The position numbers were made by a program, and so were the translations under genes. Positions 59,128 through 64,000 of a stretch of 64,000 nucleotides of DNA are shown here, piece after piece. This stretch comes from Bradyrhizobium diazoefficiens. Lineage in GTDB: Bacteria; Pseudomonadota; Alphaproteobacteria; Rhizobiales; Xanthobacteraceae. Location of the stretch: NCBI RefSeq assembly GCF_018129965.1, contig NZ_JAFCKW010000034.1:1-64000 (forward strand). The letters run 5' to 3'. The notes below the pieces were generated by a model. That model searched no databases, was not told the origin of the DNA, and was given only the letters and a program-made list of their open reading frames with translations. How positions within the stretch are numbered: the first letter of the stretch is position 1; every line of letters starts with the position of its first letter.

Positions 59128-60428
59128 TACTGCAGCGCCTCGCCATGCTGCGAGATGTCGAGCCCCTCGAGCTCATGTTCGCGTGAGACGCGCAACGGTA
59201 CGAACAACGCGACCAGCTTGAGCAGGACGAAGCTCACGCCCGCCGACCAAACGAAGGTGACGGCGACGCCGTAGAGCTGGATCAGGAGTTGCTGCGGATG
59301 GCCCTCGAGCAGGCCGGCGGTGCCGCCGATCGCGCTGGTCGCGAACACGCCGGCCAGCAGCGTGCCGGTCAGGCCGCCGATGCCGTGGACGCCGAACACA
59401 TCGAGCGAATCGTCATAGTCGAAGCGATGCTTCAGCCACGTGCAGGCCCAGTAGCACACCGCACCGGCCGCGATGCCGATGACGATGCCGTGCCACGGCG
59501 CGACGAAGCCCGAGGCCGGCGTGATGGTGCCGAGGCCCGCCACGGCGCCGGAGATCATGCCGAGCACCGACGGCTTGCGCCGGGTCGACCATTCGATCGC
59601 GCCCCAGGTCAGCGCACCCGAACAGGCCGCAAGATGCGTCGCGATGATTGCCAGCACCGCGCGCGAATTGGCCGCGCCCGCCGAGCCGCCGTTGAAGCCG
59701 AACCAGCCGACCCACAACAGGCCCGTGCCCATCACGGCCAGCGACAGATCGAACGGGGAGAGGTTTTCGGTGCCGTAGCCGTGACGGCGTCCCATCACCT
59801 TGGCGGCGACGAGGCCGCCGGTGCCGGCCGACAGATGCACGACGAGGCCGCCGGCGAAATCCAGCACGCCCATGCTGGCGAGGAAGCCGCCGCCCCACAC
59901 CCAATGCGCCAGCGGAATGTAGACGAAGATGAACCAGGCGACCGAGAACACGAGATAGGCCGAGAACCGCATCCGGTCGGCGACCGAGCCTGCCACCAGC
60001 GCCACCGTGATGATGGCAAAGGTCATCTGGTACAGCATGAACAACGCTTCCGGGATCGTCTTCGCCGCCGGGTTGACGCTGTCCATGGTCATGCCGGCGA
60101 GAAACCAGCGGTCCAGCGTGCCGATCCACGGGCCGTCGCCGACGAAGCACAGCGAATAGCCGAACGCGACCCAGAGAATCGAGATCATCGTCACCGCGGC
60201 AAGGCTCTGCGCCATGGTCGCAAGCACGTTCTTCTTGCGCACCATGCCGGAATAGAACAGCGCCAGCCCCGGGATCGTCATCATCAAGACCAGCGCGGTG
60301 GCGACGATCATCCAGGCGGTGTCGGCGGTGTTGATCTCGGAGCCTGCGGCCCGCGCGGGCGCGGCCATGATCGACATCAATCCGGCCGGCGCAGCCATCA
60401 TGGCTGCGCGGCGCAACAATCCCGCCAT
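59127..60428 (-). CDS. amtB: Ammonium transporter AmtB, copy 2
   Basis: 433 residues. Signal peptide (AMMAAPAGLMSIMAAPARAA, about 8-27), Amt fold with TIPGLALFYSGMVRKKN near 53, FAIITVALVAGSVADRMRF near 145, HLSAGTGGLVAAKVMG near 205 and DVFGVHGIGGLTGTLLAG near 345. It lacks the insertion seen in copy 1. The ATG at 60428 was chosen over 60461 for the signal peptide. It follows glnK2 by 83 bases. Confidence 0.95.
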   Translation of the reverse strand: MAGLLRRAAMMAAPAGLMSIMAAPARAAGSEINTADTAWMIVATALVLMMTIPGLALFYSGMVRKKNVLATMAQSLAAVTMISILWVAFGYSLCFVGDGPWIGTLDRWFLAGMTMDSVNPAAKTIPEALFMLYQMTFAIITVALVAGSVADRMRFSAYLVFSVAWFIFVYIPLAHWVWGGGFLASMGVLDFAGGLVVHLSAGTGGLVAAKVMGRRHGYGTENLSPFDLSLAVMGTGLLWVGWFGFNGGSAGAANSRAVLAIIATHLAACSGALTWGAIEWSTRRKPSVLGMISGAVAGLGTITPASGFVAPWHGIVIGIAAGAVCYWACTWLKHRFDYDDSLDVFGVHGIGGLTGTLLAGVFATSAIGGTAGLLEGHPQQLLIQLYGVAVTFVWSAGVSFVLLKLVALFVPLRVSREHELEGLDISQHGEALQ

Positions 60429-60511
60429 GTCGTTTCCCCCAGCATCGTGATTGCGTCGCACGCTGTGGCGTCGTTGCCCGGTGCGATCGAAGACGGTTTA
60501 TCGAAGACGAA

Positions 60512-60850
60512 TTAGAGCGCGTCGCTGTCGGTTTCGCCGGTGCGGATGCGCAGCGCGTGGTCGATCGGCGTGACGAAGATCTTGCCGTCGCCGATCTGTC
60601 CGGTGCGCGCCGACGTGGTGATCACGCTGACGGCCTTGTCGGCGATGTCGGAGGCGACCGCGATCTCGATCCGCAGCTTCGGCAGGAAATTCACCACATA
60701 TTCCGCGCCGCGATAGATTTCGGTGTGACCCTTCTGGCGGCCATAGCCCTTCACCTCGGTCACGGTCATGCCGTGGACGCCGATCGCCGTCAGGGCCTGG
60801 CGGACCTCATCGAGCTTGAAGGGTTTGATGATCGCGACGACGAGTTTCAT
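60512..60850 (-). CDS. glnK: PII signal protein GlnK, copy 2
   Basis: 112 residues, nearly identical in pattern to copy 1, with Tyr51 in HTEIYRGAEY and the ATP-binding C-loop. It differs from copy 1 mostly by conservative changes (KLVVAIIKPFKLDEVRQAL). It pairs with amtB2. I found no good sigma-54 site upstream of this copy. Confidence 0.96.
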   Translation of the reverse strand: MKLVVAIIKPFKLDEVRQALTAIGVHGMTVTEVKGYGRQKGHTEIYRGAEYVVNFLPKLRIEIAVASDIADKAVSVITTSARTGQIGDGKIFVTPIDHALRIRTGETDSDAL

Positions 60851-61087
60851 GGTCAGGCCTATTCCCCGGGATGCGCCGCGCCGTATGTCCCCGGCGCAGC
60901 GTCAATCTGGCATCTTTCCGGGCACATGGCATAAAAAACTTGCAGTTTGAAGCGGAAAAACGATGGGACGTCGGAACGGCCGCCTCTGTACAGGGCATCC
61001 GTCCATCCTTCACAATGCATTTTTGGCATGGATGCGGTGAACCCAAGCGTCCCGGCTGGTACAAATGATGTTCGAGGGGGACTTTTC

Positions 61088-61972
61088 ATGGCGAGTTGGT
61101 TCTACGCATCCGAGGGCAAGCAACAGGGGCCCTATCCGGAAGGGCAATTCCGCGATCTGGTCGCGCAAGGGGTCGTGCGTGCGGATACGCTGGTGTGGTC
61201 CGAGGGCATGGCCGGCTGGCAGAAGGCCGCCGAAATCCCCGGTCTGATCGGCGGCAGCGGTGCGCCCCCGATGATCCCGGCCGGCGGTCCGCCGATGACG
61301 GGCGACAGTGGTCATGCAGGCGGCGGCGGATCGTTGTCGGTCGATTTCGGCATCCTCGATTTCACCTGGCGAACACTCGTGTTCGTCATCGGCTCATGCT
61401 TCATCATTCCGGTGCCGTGGCTTTTCGTCTGGTACACGCAATGGATCGTGTCCTGCGTGAAGGTCCCGGGACGGCCGAACCTCTCCTTCACCGGCAGCGC
61501 CATGGCGATCGTGCCCTGGTTCTTCGGCTTCATCGTTCTGGCGATTGTCGTCGGCTATACCGGCATCCAGGTGCTGAGCACGGCGCTCTACATCGTCCAG
61601 GTCGTTCTCTACTGGATGCTGCTCAAATGGATGGTCGCGAACATCGCCTCCAACGGCCAGCCGCTCGGTCTCAGCTTCACCGGCTCGATCCTGGGCTATA
61701 TCGGCTGGAACCTGCTGCTTGCGATCTCCTTCGTCACCATCATCGGTTGGGCCTGGGTCGCGGCGGCCCAGCTGCGCTGGACGTATCGCAACATCCAGGG
61801 CACGCGGCGGGAGATCATCTTCAAGGGCAGTGGTCTCGGGATCCTCTGGCGCGGAATCGTGGCGGCGATCCTCAGCGGCTTCATCATCCCGATCCCGTGG
61901 GTCTATCGCTGGATCATGAACTGGTTCGCATCGCAGACCGAACTCGCGCCGCGCGGCCCGATGTCAACATGA
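61088..61972 (+). CDS. GYF_2-domain membrane protein (DUF4339)
   Basis: 294 residues. N-terminal GYF_2 domain: SWFYASEGKQQGPYPEGQF (residues 3-21) and VVRADTLVWSEGMAGWQKA near 32-50, a cytoplasmic peptide-binding module. A Gly/Pro-rich linker and then about six membrane helices in a DUF898-like arrangement follow (GILDFTWRTLVFVIGSCFI, from about 90). Function unknown. The ATG at 61088 follows GAGGGGGAC, a strong ribosome-binding site; an upstream frame from 60947 is not credible. Confidence 0.88.
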   Translation: MASWFYASEGKQQGPYPEGQFRDLVAQGVVRADTLVWSEGMAGWQKAAEIPGLIGGSGAPPMIPAGGPPMTGDSGHAGGGGSLSVDFGILDFTWRTLVFVIGSCFIIPVPWLFVWYTQWIVSCVKVPGRPNLSFTGSAMAIVPWFFGFIVLAIVVGYTGIQVLSTALYIVQVVLYWMLLKWMVANIASNGQPLGLSFTGSILGYIGWNLLLAISFVTIIGWAWVAAAQLRWTYRNIQGTRREIIFKGSGLGILWRGIVAAILSGFIIPIPWVYRWIMNWFASQTELAPRGPMST

Positions 61973-61977
61973 TCCGG

Positions 61978-62004
61978 AAAGCCCTGAGCGCAGCTCGGGG
62001 CTTT
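61978..62004. terminator. Bidirectional hairpin between convergent genes
   Basis: AAAGCCCTGAGC (61978-61989), loop GCA, GCTCGGGGCTTT (61993-62004); one wobble pair. It separates the GYF_2 gene from tesB and touches the tesB stop codon. T runs are short on both sides, so termination is likely but not certain. Confidence 0.55.
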
Positions 62005-62867
62005 CAGCTCCTCCGCTCGCGCACGGAGCCTTCCTGCGCGACGGAGGCCACCAGCGTGCCGTCCGGCTTGAAGATCGAGCCGCGGGTCAGCCCGCGGCCT
62101 GATTGCGCGCTCGGCGAATCCTGCGCATAGAGCAGCCATTCGTCGGCGCGGAACGGGCGATGAAACCACATCGCGTGGTCGAGGCTCGCCGGCATCATCC
62201 GCTTGTCGAACAGCGTGCGGCCGTAGCGCGCCATGATCGCATCCAGCAGCGAGAAGTCCGAGGCGTAGGCCAGCGCGCACATGTGCAGCGCCGGATCGTC
62301 CGGCAGCGTCGCGGCGGTCTTGATCCAGACGTGGATGCGGCCGTCCTCGATCTTCTGGCCGAAATAGCGGCCGAGCTCGACCGGACGCAATTCGATCGGA
62401 CGATCGGATTCGTAGTAGCGGCGGATGAAGTCCGGCATCTCGCGGAACATCGGCTGCTTGGCCACCTCCTCCGCCGTGAGCTTCTCCGGCGGTGGCACGT
62501 CCGGCATCTTGTCCTGATGATCGAAGGCGGTCTCCTCGTCGGCGTGGAACGACACCATGATCGAGAAGATCGCGTTGCCATGCTGGATCGCGGTGACGCG
62601 GCGGGTCGAATAGCTCTTGCCGTCGCGCAGGCGTTCGACCTCGTAGATGATCGGGATCTGCGGATCGCCCGGCAGGATGAAGTAACAATGCAGCGAATGC
62701 GGCAGCCGGCCCTCCACGGTGCGGCAGGCCGCAACCATCGCCTGCCCGATCACCTGGCCGCCGAACACCCGCTGCCAGCTCGTCTTCGGGCTGTTGCCGC
62801 GGAACAGGTTCACCTCGAGCTGTTCGAGGTCGAGGATCGAGATCAGGTCGATCAGGCCTTTGGACAT
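62004..62867 (-). CDS. tesB: Acyl-CoA thioesterase II
   Basis: 287 residues. Double hot-dog thioesterase that hydrolyses medium- to long-chain acyl-CoA. N-terminal GLIDLISILDLEQLEVNLFR, the FGGQVIGQAMVAACRTV helix (about 36-52), HSLHCYFILPGDP near 59-71, the C-terminal Asp in ASLDHAMWFHRPFRAD near 222-237, and GRGLTRGSIF near 258 are all present. Confidence 0.94.
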   Translation of the reverse strand: MSKGLIDLISILDLEQLEVNLFRGNSPKTSWQRVFGGQVIGQAMVAACRTVEGRLPHSLHCYFILPGDPQIPIIYEVERLRDGKSYSTRRVTAIQHGNAIFSIMVSFHADEETAFDHQDKMPDVPPPEKLTAEEVAKQPMFREMPDFIRRYYESDRPIELRPVELGRYFGQKIEDGRIHVWIKTAATLPDDPALHMCALAYASDFSLLDAIMARYGRTLFDKRMMPASLDHAMWFHRPFRADEWLLYAQDSPSAQSGRGLTRGSIFKPDGTLVASVAQEGSVRERRS

Positions 62868-62893
62868 GCCACGGCTCCGGGATTTCTCTGCCC

Positions 62894-62918
62894 GTCATTC
62901 CGGGATGCCCGGAATGAC
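62894..62918. repeat. Family F hairpin, single copy
   Basis: Perfect 11-bp inverted repeat GTCATTCCGGG-ATG-CCCGGAATGAC, upstream of tesB and before the UbiH-type gene. It shares the ATTCCGGG / CCCGGAAT ends with 50733-50829. Confidence 0.65.
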
Positions 62919-63022
62919 GTGATGGGCGAGTTCCGCCCTTGTTTCACCGCACTGTTTCGCCCACCTCAAGTCTGCTAGCAAGGCCAAGAGTTGGCCGGGA
63001 CATTTGGCAGGATTATCTGGGT

Positions 63023-64000
63023 ATGTCGGTACAGGGCAGCATTGTCATTGGAGGCGGCGCGTTCGCGGGACTGGCGCTGGCAATTGCGTTGCGCCAGGGG
63101 CTCGGCCCCGAGATTCCCGTCATCGTCGCCGATCCCGCGTTCGCCACGCGGCCGAGCCGCGATCCGCGCGCCACCGCGGTCGTGGCCGCCTGCCGCCGCC
63201 TGTTCGAGGCGGTCGGCGTCTGGGACGACGTCAAGGACGAGGCGCAGCCGATCCTCGACATGGTCGTGACCGATTCCAAGCTGGAAGACGCCACCCGTCC
63301 GGCCTTCCTGACCTTTGCCGGCGACGTCGCGCCGGGCGAGTGCTTTGCGCATATGGTTGAGAACCGCCGTCTGATCGATGCGCTGATGGTGCGCGCCGAG
63401 GCGGAAGGAATCGATCTTCGCGCCACCATGGTGTCGTCCTACGATGCGCGCAGCGACGGCATCGACGTGACGCTCGGCGACGGCAGCGTCATTGCGGCGA
63501 GCCTGCTGGTCGCCGCCGACGGTGCGAGGTCGAAGCTGCGCGAACGCGCCGGAATCGCCACCCATGGTTGGGAATACGACCAGTCCGGCATCGTCGTCAC
63601 CGTGAGCCATGAGCGCGATCACGAGGGCCGCGCCGAAGAGCATTTCCTGCCCGCGGGCCCGTTCGCGATCCTGCCGCTCAGGGGCAAACGATCCTCGCTG
63701 GTGTGGACCGAACGCCGGGCTGAGGCCGCGCGCATCATTGCCTTGAGCGAGGCGGAGTTTCATGCCGAGCTGGAGCAGCGCTTCGGACTGCATCTCGGCG
63801 AGGTGAAGGTGCTCGACAAGCCGCGCGCGTTTCCGCTGTCCTATTTCGTGGCGCGTTCCTTCATTGCCGAGCGCCTCGCACTGGTCGGCGATTCCGCCCA
63901 CGTCATTCATCCGATCGCGGGCCAGGGCCTCAACATGGGGCTGAAGGACGTTGCCGCGCTGGCCGAAGTCGTGGTCGATGCCGCGCGGCTCGGCATGGAT
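63023..64000 (+). CDS. UbiH/UbiF-type FAD-dependent hydroxylase, partial (3' end outside window)
   Basis: 326 residues visible, open to the window end. Rossmann dinucleotide motif IVIGGGAFAGLALAIAL (about 7-23), the DG motif VAADGARSKLRERAG near 170-184, and the second FAD motif RLALVGDSAHVIHPIAGQGL near 291-310, followed by NMGLKDV. The GDSAHxxHPxAGQGxN pattern is the ubiquinone-biosynthesis hydroxylase signature. The enzyme would hydroxylate the quinone ring in ubiquinone synthesis; UbiH, UbiF and Coq6-type members cannot be told apart here. Confidence 0.93.
   Translation, partial: MSVQGSIVIGGGAFAGLALAIALRQGLGPEIPVIVADPAFATRPSRDPRATAVVAACRRLFEAVGVWDDVKDEAQPILDMVVTDSKLEDATRPAFLTFAGDVAPGECFAHMVENRRLIDALMVRAEAEGIDLRATMVSSYDARSDGIDVTLGDGSVIAASLLVAADGARSKLRERAGIATHGWEYDQSGIVVTVSHERDHEGRAEEHFLPAGPFAILPLRGKRSSLVWTERRAEAARIIALSEAEFHAELEQRFGLHLGEVKVLDKPRAFPLSYFVARSFIAERLALVGDSAHVIHPIAGQGLNMGLKDVAALAEVVVDAARLGMD

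Noticed and set aside
60927..60944. Sigma-54-like TGGCAT ... TTGCA near glnK2
   Set aside because: The spacer is 7 bases instead of 5 and it points away from glnK2.
1..64000. CRISPR array, prophage, insertion sequence or tRNA-linked island
   Set aside because: No regularly spaced direct repeats, no integrase or transposase, and no tRNA gene was seen.

Overview
This is a GC-rich alphaproteobacterial chromosome segment. Gene content and order point to Bradyrhizobium or a very close relative in the Nitrobacteraceae: hslV/hisB/hisH/hisA/hisF/hisE/coaA, tim44-mltA-smr, secB, dnaQ-coaE-maf-ppsR, hemJ-rho-mnmE-mnmG-rsmG-parA-parB, holA-lptE-leuS, and two glnK-amtB pairs. It is mostly core genome. 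I see no prophage, insertion sequence, CRISPR array, rRNA or tRNA gene. The genus call is an inference from synteny and protein similarity as I remember them; no search was run.

Layout. 0.1-4.0 kb: an LpoA-like periplasmic lipoprotein (minus), then rsmI, a YraN-family gene and gshB (plus). 4.5-8.9 kb: a partial Flp/Tad pilus operon, cpaB-cpaC-cpaD-cpaE, followed by a TadD-like TPR lipoprotein on the other strand and a PilZ protein; the motor genes cpaF/tadB/tadC and the pilin are not here. 10.3-14.8 kb: comM-like ATPase, a small exported protein and a hybrid histidine kinase. 14.9-19.7 kb: the minus-strand run hisB, a DUF2628 gene, hisH, hisA, hisF, hisE and coaA. 19.9-23.8 kb: hslV, a DUF2585 gene, hslU and an unidentified multi-pass membrane protein. 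23.9-30.5 kb: smr, mltA, tim44-like, secB, dnaQ, coaE, maf, ppsR.

Centre of the window. The non-coding stretch 30498-30976 lies between ppsR (minus) and hemJ-rho (plus), where alphaproteobacterial chromosome origins are known to sit. It holds several degenerate DnaA-box-like words and an AT-rich patch. From 34.6 to 36.8 kb there are five exact copies of the 13-bp parS core TTTCACGTGAAAC around mnmG, with parA and parB immediately downstream. Together these look like the replication origin and centromere of the chromosome. One parS copy contains the only usable start codon of rsmG.

Right part. 39.7-43.9 kb: holA, lptE, leuS (minus). 44.1-47.0 kb: two convergent diguanylate cyclases. 47.1-52.7 kb: a YggS-family protein, a hydratase, an L,D-transpeptidase, an OmpR-type regulator, a small cyclic-nucleotide-binding-domain protein, exonuclease III and lolA. 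52.7-56.4 kb: ftsK and a class I/II aminotransferase. 56.7-60.9 kb: two tandem glnK-amtB pairs, one with a sigma-54-like promoter, and between them a fragment of a ClpP gene. 61.1-64.0 kb: a GYF_2-domain membrane protein, tesB, and a UbiH-type hydroxylase cut by the window edge.

At least six families of short palindromic, REP-like repeats decorate the intergenic spaces. The sites most worth a second look are the parS cluster with the site inside the rsmG start, the candidate oriC, the ClpP relic, the incomplete pilus locus, and the 47-bp perfect inverted repeat over a stop codon.
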